Positions 54,960 to 64,000 of a DNA stretch of 64,000 nucleotides are shown in pieces. Each line of letters begins with the position of its first letter. Position 1 is the stretch's first letter. Position numbers and translations under genes: made by a program. The notes under the pieces are model-generated. The model was given only the letters and a program-made list of their open reading frames with translations. It ran no database searches and had not been told where the DNA came from. The DNA lies in assembly GCF_000614975.1 (NCBI RefSeq), contig NZ_BALM01000009.1, positions 62,001 to 126,000 on the forward strand, read 5' to 3'. Origin of the DNA: Shewanella marina JCM 15074. Lineage in GTDB: Bacteria; Pseudomonadota; Gammaproteobacteria; Enterobacterales; Shewanellaceae.

Positions 54960-56876
54960 ATGGGTAAAATTATTGGTATCGATTTAGGCACAACTAACTC
55001 TTGTGTAGCTGTATTAGATGGTGGCAAAGCACGTGTGTTAGAAAATGCTGAGGGTGATCGTACCACTCCTTCTATCATCGCTTACACTGATGATGAGACA
55101 TTAGTTGGTTCACCTGCAAAACGTCAGGCTGTGACTAACCCAACAAACACATTCTTTGCGATTAAGCGTTTAATTGGTCGTCGTTTCCAAGATGACGAAG
55201 TACAACGCGACGTAAGCATCATGCCTTTCAAAATCATTGCAGCTGATAACGGCGACGCATGGGTTGAAGAGCGTGGTCACAAAATGGCACCACCACAAGT
55301 TTCTGCTGAAATCTTAAAGAAAATGAAGAAAACTGCAGAAGACTTCTTAGGTGAGCCAGTAACTGAAGCAGTTATTACTGTTCCTGCATACTTCAACGAT
55401 TCACAGCGTCAAGCAACTAAAGATGCTGGCCGTATCGCAGGTTTAGAAGTTAAGCGTATTATCAACGAGCCAACAGCTGCTGCACTAGCTTATGGTATTG
55501 ATAAGAAGCAAGGCGATAACGTTATCGCTGTATATGACTTAGGTGGTGGTACTTTCGATATCTCTATCATCGAAATCGACAATGTTGATGGCGAGCAGAC
55601 TTTCGAAGTATTAGCGACTAACGGTGACACTCACTTAGGTGGTGAAGATTTCGATACTCGCTTAATTAACTACCTAGCTGATGAGTTTAAGAAAGATTCT
55701 GGTCTTGATTTACGTAACGATCCTTTAGCAATGCAACGTCTAAAAGAAGCTGCTGAAAAAGCTAAGATCGAACTATCAAGCACAACTCAAACTGAAGTTA
55801 ACCTTCCTTACATCACTGCTGATGCAACAGGTCCTAAGCACTTAGTGGTTAAAATCACTCGTGCTAAGTTAGAATCTTTAGTTGAGGATTTAGTACAACG
55901 TACTCTTGAGCCACTACGTGTTGCACTTAAAGACGCTGACCTATCAGTTTCTGATATCAACGAAGTAATTCTTGTTGGTGGTCAAACTCGTATGCCTAAG
56001 GTTCAGGAAGCTGTTACTGAGTTTTTCGGTAAAGAGCCTCGTAGAGACGTAAACCCTGACGAAGCTGTTGCGGTTGGTGCTGCTGTTCAAGGTGGTGTAC
56101 TAGCTGGTGACGTTAAAGACGTACTACTACTAGACGTGACTCCATTATCTCTAGGTATTGAGACTATGGGTAGCGTAATGACTAAGTTAATTGAGAAAAA
56201 CACTACGATTCCAACTAAGGCATCACAAGTGTTCTCTACTGCTGACGACAACCAAAGTGCGGTAACTATCCACGTACTTCAAGGTGAGCGTAAGCAAGCA
56301 AGCGCTAACAAGTCTCTAGGTCAATTCAACCTAGAAGGCATTGATGCTGCACCACGTGGCATGCCACAAATTGAAGTTGCTTTTGACATCGATGCTGACG
56401 GTATCTTACATGTGTCTGCAACTGACAAGAAAACGGGTAAAGCTAAAGATATCACTATCAAAGCATCTTCTGGTCTAAGCGATGAAGAAGTTGAAAAGAT
56501 GGTACGTGATGCAGAAGCGCACGCTGATGAAGATAAAAAGTTTGAAGAATTAGTTCAAGCTCGTAACCAAGCTGACGGTCTAGTTCACGCAACTAAGAAA
56601 CAAGTTGAAGAAGCAGGTGAAGCATTACCAGCTGACGAAAAGACTAAGATTGAAGAAGCAATGGCTGCAGTAGACACTGCAACTAAAGGTAACGACAAAG
56701 AAGCAATCGAAAAAGCTTCTCAAGCATTAATCGAAGCTTCTGCTAAGTTAATGGAAATCGCTCAAGCTAAAGCACAGGCTCAAGGCGCACAAGGTGGCCA
56801 AGAATCTGCTGCTAAAGACGCTGCCGATGATGTTGTTGATGCTGAGTTTGAAGAAGTTAAAGACGACAAAAAATAA
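54960..56876 (+). CDS. dnaK: Chaperone DnaK (Hsp70)
   Basis: A 638-residue Hsp70. The ATPase domain begins [20 protein letters not shown], with [17 protein letters not shown] and [14 protein letters not shown]. The substrate domain starts after the [13 protein letters not shown] linker, and the tail ends [10 protein letters not shown]. It refolds proteins with DnaJ and GrpE. ATG 54960 has GGAGG as SD; TTG 54948 is rejected. Preceded by a sigma-32 promoter and followed by dnaJ. Confidence 0.98.
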   Translation: MGKIIGIDLGTTNSCVAVLDGGKARVLENAEGDRTTPSIIAYTDDETLVGSPAKRQAVTNPTNTFFAIKRLIGRRFQDDEVQRDVSIMPFKIIAADNGDAWVEERGHKMAPPQVSAEILKKMKKTAEDFLGEPVTEAVITVPAYFNDSQRQATKDAGRIAGLEVKRIINEPTAAALAYGIDKKQGDNVIAVYDLGGGTFDISIIEIDNVDGEQTFEVLATNGDTHLGGEDFDTRLINYLADEFKKDSGLDLRNDPLAMQRLKEAAEKAKIELSSTTQTEVNLPYITADATGPKHLVVKITRAKLESLVEDLVQRTLEPLRVALKDADLSVSDINEVILVGGQTRMPKVQEAVTEFFGKEPRRDVNPDEAVAVGAAVQGGVLAGDVKDVLLLDVTPLSLGIETMGSVMTKLIEKNTTIPTKASQVFSTADDNQSAVTIHVLQGERKQASANKSLGQFNLEGIDAAPRGMPQIEVAFDIDADGILHVSATDKKTGKAKDITIKASSGLSDEEVEKMVRDAEAHADEDKKFEELVQARNQADGLVHATKKQVEEAGEALPADEKTKIEEAMAAVDTATKGNDKEAIEKASQALIEASAKLMEIAQAKAQAQGAQGGQESAAKDAADDVVDAEFEEVKDDKK

Positions 56877-56904
56877 TTGAGTTTTAACACTTAATTAGCA
56901 CTGG

Positions 56905-56933
56905 CGGGCGTTATGGGGAAACTCTAACGCCCG
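56905..56933 (+). terminator. Hairpin between dnaK and dnaJ
   Basis: A 9-bp perfect GC-rich stem, CGGGCGTTA / TAACGCCCG, with an 11-nt loop but no T run. It may be a partial terminator or mRNA stability element lowering dnaJ relative to dnaK. Confidence 0.6.
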
Positions 56934-56984
56934 TTCGTATAAAGTCGATATAGTAAAACTTCAATAAAAAGAAAGCGTGGGAAT

Positions 56985-58129
56985 ATGTCAAAGCGAGATT
57001 ACTATGAAGTTCTTGGAGTGGGTCGTGACTCTAGTGAACGTGAAATTAAAAAGGCTTATAAGAAATTAGCCATGAAATTCCACCCGGATCGTAATCCAGG
57101 TGATAAAGCTGCTGAAGCAAGCTTCAAAGAAGTTAAAGAAGCTTATGAAATTCTAACTGATAGCGATAAGAAAGCAGCTTATGACCAATTTGGTCATGCG
57201 GGTGTTGATCCTAATCGCGGCGCAGGTGGACACGGCGGTTTTGGCGGTAACGCAGATTTCGGCGATATTTTTGGTGATGTATTTGGCGATATCTTTGGCG
57301 GCGGTCGTCGCGGTGGTGGACGTCAACGTCAAGCTGCTCGTGGTAATGATTTACGCTATAACCTTGAGCTTTCTTTGGAAGAAGCTGTTCGTGGTTTAAC
57401 CAAAGAGATCCGTATTCCTACTCTAGCTGCGTGTGACGAGTGTGATGGTAGCGGTGCTAAAAAAGGCACTTCAACAAGCACTTGTACAACCTGTCACGGT
57501 GCCGGTCAAGTACAGATGCAACAAGGGTTCTTTGTTACCCAGCAGATGTGTCCAACTTGTCATGGCCGCGGTAAGATTATTCCTGATCCATGTCCTAAGT
57601 GTCACGGTGAAGGTCGTGTAGAAAAGAGCAAGACGCTATCAGTTAAGATCCCTGCCGGGTTGATACTGGTGATCGCATCCGTCTAACTGGCGAAGGTGAA
57701 GCAGGCGAGTTTGGTGCACCAGCGGGTGACTTATACGTACAAGTCACAGTGCGTGAGCACTCAATCTTTGTTCGTGATGGTAATAACCTATATTGCGAAG
57801 TACCAATTTCATTTACTACTGCTGCGGTAGGTGGTTCAATCGAAGTGCCAACATTAGATGGCAAAGTGACATTGAAGATCCCAGCAGAAACACAAACTGG
57901 CCGTATGTTCCGTTTACGCGGTAAAGGCGTTAAGTCTGTACGCAGTCATGCAGTAGGTGATTTACTGTGTAAAGTTGTGATGGAAACACCAGTCAATTTG
58001 AGCGAAAAGCAAAAAGATATGCTGCGTGAATTTGAAGCAACATTGACTGCAAAATCAAAGAAGCATAGCCCTAAGGCTGAAGGATTCTTTGATGGCGTTA
58101 AAAAGTTCTTTCAAGATTTGAATAAGTAA
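56985..58129 (+). pseudogene. dnaJ: Chaperone DnaJ (Hsp40), single frameshift
   Basis: The J domain with KFHPDRNPG (HPD), the Gly/Phe-rich region, and all four zinc repeats ([32 protein letters not shown]) are in frame 1. After VKIPAG the frame changes, and the rest ([20 protein letters not shown] to [10 protein letters not shown] and the end) is in another frame. GCCGGGTTGAT at 57657-57660 needs one G. Repaired length is 381 residues, as expected. An inactive DnaJ beside an intact dnaK is unlikely, so a sequence error in a G run is favoured. Confidence 0.95.
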
Positions 58130-58147
58130 TTAATTCAGTGATCTTGC

Positions 58148-58175
58148 AAAAAGCCCTGCCTTGCGGGGCTTTTTT
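58148..58175 (+). terminator. Terminator after dnaJ
   Basis: AAAAAGCCCTGC / GCGGGGCTTTTT with a 3-nt loop and T run. It ends 8 bases before the SD of the next gene. Confidence 0.88.
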
Positions 58176-58188
58176 AAAGGAGTACTTA

Positions 58189-58995
58189 ATGAAATTAAAG
58201 CTTATTTTAATCTTACTGATGACCAGTTTTCTGGGTGGTTGTTTATTCGATAAATCACCAACAGGGCGGCATCAGGCGCTGTTATATTCTGAACAAGATA
58301 TGGCAGCCATGGGTAAGACATCATTTGAACAGATGATTAAGACCCAACAAGTTAATCGTAATCCGGCAGTAAATGCGTATGTAAATTGCATTACTCAGCG
58401 GATTATTAACGAACTGCCAGGCCCTAAATTGCATTGGCAAGTCGTCGTATTTGATTCACCACAGGTGAACGCTTTTGCATTACCAGGTGGTTATATTGGT
58501 GTCTACACAGGCTTGCTTAGAGTGGCCAATACGCCTGACCAATTAGCGACAGTGCTCGCCCATGAAGTCGCGCATGTATTAGCGCAGCATGGTAATGAGC
58601 AGGTTTCACGTGCGCAAGCGACTGATTGGGGCTTAAAGCTCACCGATTGGGCCTTGGGACAAGCGGAAACAGAACATCGTCAGTTAGTGATGGCGGCATT
58701 AGGGTTAGGCGCCGAATATGGTGTGATTTTACCTTTTGGCCGCGCACAAGAAACTGAAGCTGATGTGATGGGATTAACTTTAATGGCCAAAGCGGGTTTT
58801 AATCCTAAAGCAAGTATTGCACTATGGCATAATATGGCCAAAGCATCTGGTGGCGCTAACCCACCTGAGTTATTGTCGACTCATCCGTCGAATGATAGCC
58901 GCATTGAAGAGTTAACTAAGCTGCAACGGGAAGCTGAACCTTTGTACCGCCAAAGTATGAAACAAGGTCTACCGCAGTGTCGACTTGGACGTTAA
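58189..58995 (+). CDS. M48-family metallopeptidase lipoprotein (LoiP/YggG-like)
   Basis: A 268-residue lipoprotein (lipobox SFLGGC) of the M48 zinc proteases. The metal site is VLAHEVAHVLAQHGNE (HExxH), with the third ligand Glu in RAQETEADVMGL. LPGGYIGVYTGLLRVA is a family motif, and the C-terminal STHPSNDSRIEEL is typical. E. coli LoiP is an outer-membrane-attached protease of the envelope stress group. ATG 58189 has AAAGGAG upstream; GTG 58138 is rejected. Confidence 0.92.
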   Translation: MKLKLILILLMTSFLGGCLFDKSPTGRHQALLYSEQDMAAMGKTSFEQMIKTQQVNRNPAVNAYVNCITQRIINELPGPKLHWQVVVFDSPQVNAFALPGGYIGVYTGLLRVANTPDQLATVLAHEVAHVLAQHGNEQVSRAQATDWGLKLTDWALGQAETEHRQLVMAALGLGAEYGVILPFGRAQETEADVMGLTLMAKAGFNPKASIALWHNMAKASGGANPPELLSTHPSNDSRIEELTKLQREAEPLYRQSMKQGLPQCRLGR

Positions 58996-59052
58996 CACAG
59001 TAATATACCCAGTGTATTACCTTTTTTTTAATAACATTGAGAGTAAATGATT

Positions 59053-59670
59053 ATGTCTGATAAGTTCAGCACTATTGAACTGCAAGCAAGCTACGGCGTT
59101 GGTCGTCAATTAGGCGAGCAACTAGCTGCAAACTCATTTGAAGGTATCGATATCAACGCTGTTCAAGTGGGTCTAGCTGACGCATTTAATGGCCAAGCAA
59201 GTGCTGTTGCAATGGAAGATTTGCAAATTGCATTTACCGAGATCAGCCGTCGTCTACAAAAAATTCAAGAAGAAGCTGCTGAAGCTGCTTCTGCTGAAGG
59301 TGTTGCATTCCTAGCTGAAAACGCTAAGCGTGATGGCGTGTTCGTTACAGACTCTGGTCTACAGTACGAAATCATCACTGAAGGTACTGGCGCTAAGCCA
59401 ACTGTTGATTCAACAGTACGTACTCATTACCATGGTTCATTCATCAATGGTGATGTGTTCGATAGTTCAGTTGCTCGTGGTGAGCCTGCTGAATTCCCAG
59501 TTTCTGGTGTTATCGCTGGCTGGACTGAAGCATTACAAATGATGCCAGTTGGTTCTAAGTGGAAGCTAACAGTACCTTCTCATCTAGCATACGGTGAGCG
59601 CGGTGCAGGTGGAGCAATTCCTCCATTCGCAACCCTAGTATTTGAAGTAGAATTACTTGATATTATCTAA
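59053..59670 (+). CDS. fklB: FKBP-type peptidyl-prolyl isomerase FklB
   Basis: A 205-residue FKBP22-type isomerase. The N-terminal dimerisation domain is STIELQASYGVGRQLGEQLA. The C-terminal FKBP domain has VFDSSVARGEPAEFPVSGVI, GWTEALQMMPVGSKWKLTVP and YGERGAGGAIPPFATLVFEV. It lacks an obvious signal and is probably cytoplasmic. ATG 59053 is preferred to ATG 59047. Terminator downstream. Confidence 0.94.
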   Translation: MSDKFSTIELQASYGVGRQLGEQLAANSFEGIDINAVQVGLADAFNGQASAVAMEDLQIAFTEISRRLQKIQEEAAEAASAEGVAFLAENAKRDGVFVTDSGLQYEIITEGTGAKPTVDSTVRTHYHGSFINGDVFDSSVARGEPAEFPVSGVIAGWTEALQMMPVGSKWKLTVPSHLAYGERGAGGAIPPFATLVFEVELLDII

Positions 59671-59680
59671 TATTGAGCCT

Positions 59681-60535
<855 letters not shown>

Positions 60536-60541
60536 ATTTGT

Positions 60542-60569
60542 AAAAACCGTCAATATGACGGTTTTTTTT
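60542..60569 (+). terminator. Terminator after dapB
   Basis: AAAAACCGTCA / TGACGGTTTTT with a 3-nt loop and T run. Confidence 0.9.
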
Positions 60570-60717
60570 GATTTTAAAAGAAAAAGCTGGACAACTTAAT
60601 TAGTCACCTATAAAATGCGCGGAATTTGTCAAATTTTCGTATTTTTACGGATATTGGTATTTTAAAAATATATAAAAACCTTACATATTAATGGCTTGGC
60701 TCTTTTCGGAGGTCGCG

Positions 60718-61863
60718 TTGACAAAGTCTGCCTTACTCGTACTTGAAGATGGAACTGTATTTTCTGGAACAGCTATCGGAGCTGATGGAATTGCTGTTGG
60801 AGAAGTCGTTTTTAACACTTCTATGACAGGTTATCAAGAAATCCTTACTGACCCATCTTATTCTCGTCAAATCGTCACTCTTACTTATCCCCACATTGGC
60901 AACACCGGCACTAATAATGAAGATACCGAATCAGATGCAGTTCATGCATGTGGTTTGATTATTCGTGATTTACCGTTAGTGGCGAGTAGTTTCCGTAATC
61001 AACAATCGCTTTCAGATTATCTAAAAGCAAACAATGTGGTTGGTATCGCAGATATTGATACCCGTAAGTTGACCCGTATTTTACGTGAAAAAGGTGCACA
61101 ATCTGGTTGTATCCTTGTAGGCGATACAGACAGTGCGAAAGCATTGGCTGCCGCGCAAGCGTTCCCAGGACTAAATGGCATGGACTTAGCCAAAGAAGTG
61201 ACTACTGAGCAAAGCTATCAGTGGCGCCAAGGTAGTTGGCGTTTAGTCGGTGGTTTGCCTGATGATTCTCCAGCCACCGAGTTGAAATACAAAGTGGTTG
61301 CTTATGACTACGGTGTTAAGCGCAATATTTTGCGTATGTTGGTTGACCGTGGTTGTGATGTGACTGTTGTACCTGCTCAAACCCCTGCAGCTGAAGTATT
61401 AGCAATGAATCCTGATGGGATTTTCTTATCAAATGGTCCTGGTGATCCAGCGCCGTGTGATTACGCTATTGAAGCAATTCAAACCATTTTAGACACTAAT
61501 ATCCCGGTATTTGGTATTTGCTTAGGTCACCAATTACTGGCATTAGCGTCTGGTGCGAAAACCTTAAAAATGAAGTTTGGTCATCACGGTGCTAATCACC
61601 CTGTGAGTAATATTGATCAAGGTAATGTGATGATCACCAGTCAGAACCACGGTTTTGCGGCCGATGAAAGCACACTACCGAGCAATATTCGAGTGACTCA
61701 TAAGTCATTATTTGACGGCTCATTACAAGGTATTCACTTAACGGATAAGCCGGCATTTAGTTTCCAAGGTCACCCTGAGGCGAGCCCTGGTCCAAATGAT
61801 GCTGCTCCATTATTCGATCACTTTATCGAGTTGATTGAACAATATCGTTATTTAGCTAAATAG
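60718..61863 (+). CDS. carA: Carbamoyl phosphate synthase small subunit
   Basis: A 381-residue glutaminase subunit supplying ammonia for carbamoyl phosphate (arginine and pyrimidine routes). The glutaminase Cys is in [14 protein letters not shown], the His-Glu pair in [13 protein letters not shown], and the N-terminal domain in [20 protein letters not shown]. The start is set at TTG 60718, which follows GGAGG by 6 bases and gives the family N-terminus; ATG 60691 has no SD and adds nine residues. Confidence 0.95.
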   Translation: MTKSALLVLEDGTVFSGTAIGADGIAVGEVVFNTSMTGYQEILTDPSYSRQIVTLTYPHIGNTGTNNEDTESDAVHACGLIIRDLPLVASSFRNQQSLSDYLKANNVVGIADIDTRKLTRILREKGAQSGCILVGDTDSAKALAAAQAFPGLNGMDLAKEVTTEQSYQWRQGSWRLVGGLPDDSPATELKYKVVAYDYGVKRNILRMLVDRGCDVTVVPAQTPAAEVLAMNPDGIFLSNGPGDPAPCDYAIEAIQTILDTNIPVFGICLGHQLLALASGAKTLKMKFGHHGANHPVSNIDQGNVMITSQNHGFAADESTLPSNIRVTHKSLFDGSLQGIHLTDKPAFSFQGHPEASPGPNDAAPLFDHFIELIEQYRYLAK

Positions 61864-61889
61864 TCTGTTTCTAGGAGAAGAAATAAGCA

Positions 61890-64000
61890 ATGCCAAAACG
61901 TACAGATATAAAGAGTATTCTTATCCTAGGTGCTGGCCCAATTGTGATTGGCCAAGCATGTGAGTTTGACTATTCAGGCGCTCAAGCTGTAAAGCCCTTC
62001 GTGAAGAAGGTTACCGTGTTATTTTGGTGAACTCTAACCCTGCCACCATTATGACCGACCCAGAAATGGCTGATGCAACTTATATTGAGCCGATTCATTG
62101 GGAAGTTGTGCGCAATATTATTGCCAAAGAACGCCCAGATGCCATCCTACCGACTATGGGTGGCCAAACCGCACTGAACTGCGCATTAGAACTTGAAGCT
62201 AAAGGTGTTTTAGCAGAGTTTAATGTGGAGATGATTGGTGCTACGGCTGATGCGATTGATAAAGCAGAAGACCGTAGTCGCTTTGATAAGGCGATGAAAA
62301 GTATCGGCTTAGCATGTCCTCGTGCGGGTATTGCCCATTCAATGGAAGAAGCTTACAAAGTTCAAGCTGATGTGGGTTTCCCTTGTATTATCCGTCCTTC
62401 ATTTACTATGGGTGGCACGGGTGGCGGTATCGCTTATAACAAAGAAGAGTTTGAGGATATCTGTTCTCAAGGTCTTGAGTTATCGCCAACTAACGAATTA
62501 TTGATTGATGAATCATTAATTGGTTGGAAAGAGTACGAGATGGAAGTGGTTCGTGACCGCAACGATAACTGCATTATCGTTTGTTCAATTGAAAACTTCG
62601 ACCCAATGGGCGTCCATACTGGTGACTCAATTACGGTTGCACCAGCACAAACCCTAACGGATAAAGAATACCAATTAATGCGTAATGCCTCGTTGGCAGT
62701 ACTGCGTGAAATTGGTGTTGAAACAGGTGGTTCAAACGTACAGTTTGGTATTAACCCTGTTGATGGCCGTATGGTCATCATCGAGATGAACCCTCGTGTA
62801 TCTCGTTCATCTGCATTAGCGTCAAAAGCAACGGGTTTCCCTATTGCCAAGATTGCGGCTAAGTTAGCAGTGGGTTTCACCTTAGATGAATTATCAAATG
62901 ATATTACTGGTGGTTTAACTCCAGCATCTTTTGAGCCTGCTATCGACTATGTTGTCACTAAAATTCCACGCTTTAATTTTGAAAAGTTTGCCGGTGCCAA
63001 TGACCGCTTAACCACACAGATGAAATCTGTGGGTGAAGTCATGGCGATTGGTCGCACTTTCCAAGAATCATTGCAAAAAGCATTACGTGGCCTTGAAGTG
63101 GGCAAAAATGGGTTAGACCCAATTGTCGACTTAGAAGACAGTGAAGCGATGACACGTATTCGTCATGAGCTAAAAGAGCCTGGTTGTGACCGTATTTGGT
63201 ATATCGCTGATGCCATGCGTGCAGGTTTAACGCTTGATGACATTTTTGCTCTGACCAATATTGACCCTTGGTTCTTAGTGCAGATGCAGGATTTAATTGC
63301 CTCAGAAGCTCAAGTTAAAGAACTTGGTTTATCCGGCCTCAATGACAACTTATTACGTCAATTAAAGCGCAAAGGTTTCTCTGATTCACGTTTAGCAGAT
63401 CTTGCTGGTGTGAGCGAAAAAGAGATGCGTAAGTTGCGTTACCGTTTCAATATTTTGCCTGTGTATAAGCGCGTTGATACTTGTGCGGCAGAATTTGCGA
63501 CAAATACGGCTTATATGTACTCAACTTATGAAGATGAGTGTGAGGCTAACCCATCAAATCGTGACAAGATCATGATTCTAGGTGGTGGTCCTAACCGTAT
63601 CGGCCAAGGTATTGAATTTGACTACTGTTGTGTTCATGCGGCATTAGCGCTGCGCGAAGACGGTTATGAAACCATTATGGTTAACTGTAACCCTGAAACC
63701 GTATCAACTGATTATGATACTTCAGACCGTTTATACTTCGAACCTGTTACTTTTGAAGATGTGCTTGAAATCGTCCGTATTGAAAAGCCAAAAGGCGTTA
63801 TCGTTCAGTACGGCGGCCAAACACCACTTAAATTAGCACGTGATTTAGAAGCCGCTGGTGTGCCAATTATTGGTACGAGTCCTGATGCTATTGACCGTGC
63901 TGAAGACCGTGAGCGTTTCCAGCAAGCCATCGTTCGTCTTGGCATGAAGCAACCTGAAAATGATACTGTAACAACCGTTGAAGGTGCGGTGATTTCAGCT
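61890..64000 (+). pseudogene. carB: Carbamoyl phosphate synthase large subunit, frameshifted and cut by the window end
   Basis: The first 33 codons read [20 protein letters not shown] to SGAQA; then the frame changes at 61988-61990, where GCTGTAAA needs one T (GCTTGTAAA) to give [14 protein letters not shown]. From there the frame is open to the window edge, covering ~704 of ~1073 residues. Consensus ATP-grasp pieces include [31 protein letters not shown] and the second-half start [20 protein letters not shown]. carB is needed for pyrimidines and arginine, so an error in the sequence is the likely explanation. Confidence 0.95.

Noticed and set aside
56905-56933. Full terminator between dnaK and dnaJ
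   Set aside because: The stem is strong but lacks a T run, so it is kept only as a possible partial terminator or stability element.

Overview
The window is a 64-kb stretch of chromosome from an AT-rich marine gammaproteobacterium. From memory, the gene order matches the Shewanella core chromosome: luxS, nqrABCDEF-apbE-nqrM, two bacterioferritins, dinB, pepD, M17 peptidase, proBA, dnaKJ, dapB, carAB. A complete sodium-pumping NADH dehydrogenase, a DUF3570 outer-membrane protein and Shewanella-type AmpG/YajG neighbours fit this. No prophage, transposon, CRISPR array, rRNA or tRNA was seen.

Layout. 1-8.3 kb: the 3' half of glnE, a GNAT, the 23S rRNA hydroxylase rlhA, a PH-domain protein, a split csdE/csdA pair and a MarR-GNAT regulator. 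8.3-13.6 kb: yjjX, a lipoprotein penicillin-acylase-family enzyme, panE, vanZ and yajQ. 13.7-21.8 kb: ampG, a periplasmic cyclophilin, yajG, a DUF2804/fatty-acid-hydroxylase pair, rlmG, alkB-like, bolA and luxS. 22.4-29.5 kb: the Na+-NQR operon with its flavin transferase and iron-delivery factor. 29.7-31.9 kb: two bacterioferritin subunits and SOS-regulated dinB. 32.0-34.9 kb: a tightly coupled thioredoxin/DUF4266/DUF3570/ApbE operon. 34.9-43.5 kb: pepD, an M17 peptidase, a structured RNA or small-ORF locus, a purine permease and proBA. 43.6-53.6 kb: an RclC-like protein with a TetR operator pair, AraC, YbhB, SodC, a PepSY two-component operon, an orphan lipoprotein and two sulfurtransferases. 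53.8-64 kb: an EamA exporter, dnaKJ, an M48 protease, fklB, dapB and carAB (carB runs off the window).

Two points dominate. First, the 32.0-34.9 kb operon pairs an ApbE-family FMN transferase with a predicted outer-membrane barrel. That barrel carries a sequence closely resembling the flavinylation sites of NqrB and NqrC encoded about 7 kb upstream. This suggests an undescribed flavin-dependent cell-envelope system and is the best candidate for something new. Second, eight otherwise normal genes (yjjX, vanZ, DUF2804, nqrB, ybhB, eamA, dnaJ, carB) are broken by nine apparent single-base losses. Each is repaired by adding one base, often to a short run of the same base. Because dnaJ, carB and nqrB are among them, I read these as sequence or assembly errors rather than real pseudogenes.

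Regulatory signals that can be read directly are a sigma-32 promoter at dnaK, a LexA box at dinB, a likely Fur box at the bacterioferritins, paired palindromes between the TetR gene and its neighbour, and a perfect hairpin next to one ribosome binding site. A strong promoter also drives a GGA-rich structured leader ahead of a 33-codon ORF at 38.3-38.6 kb.
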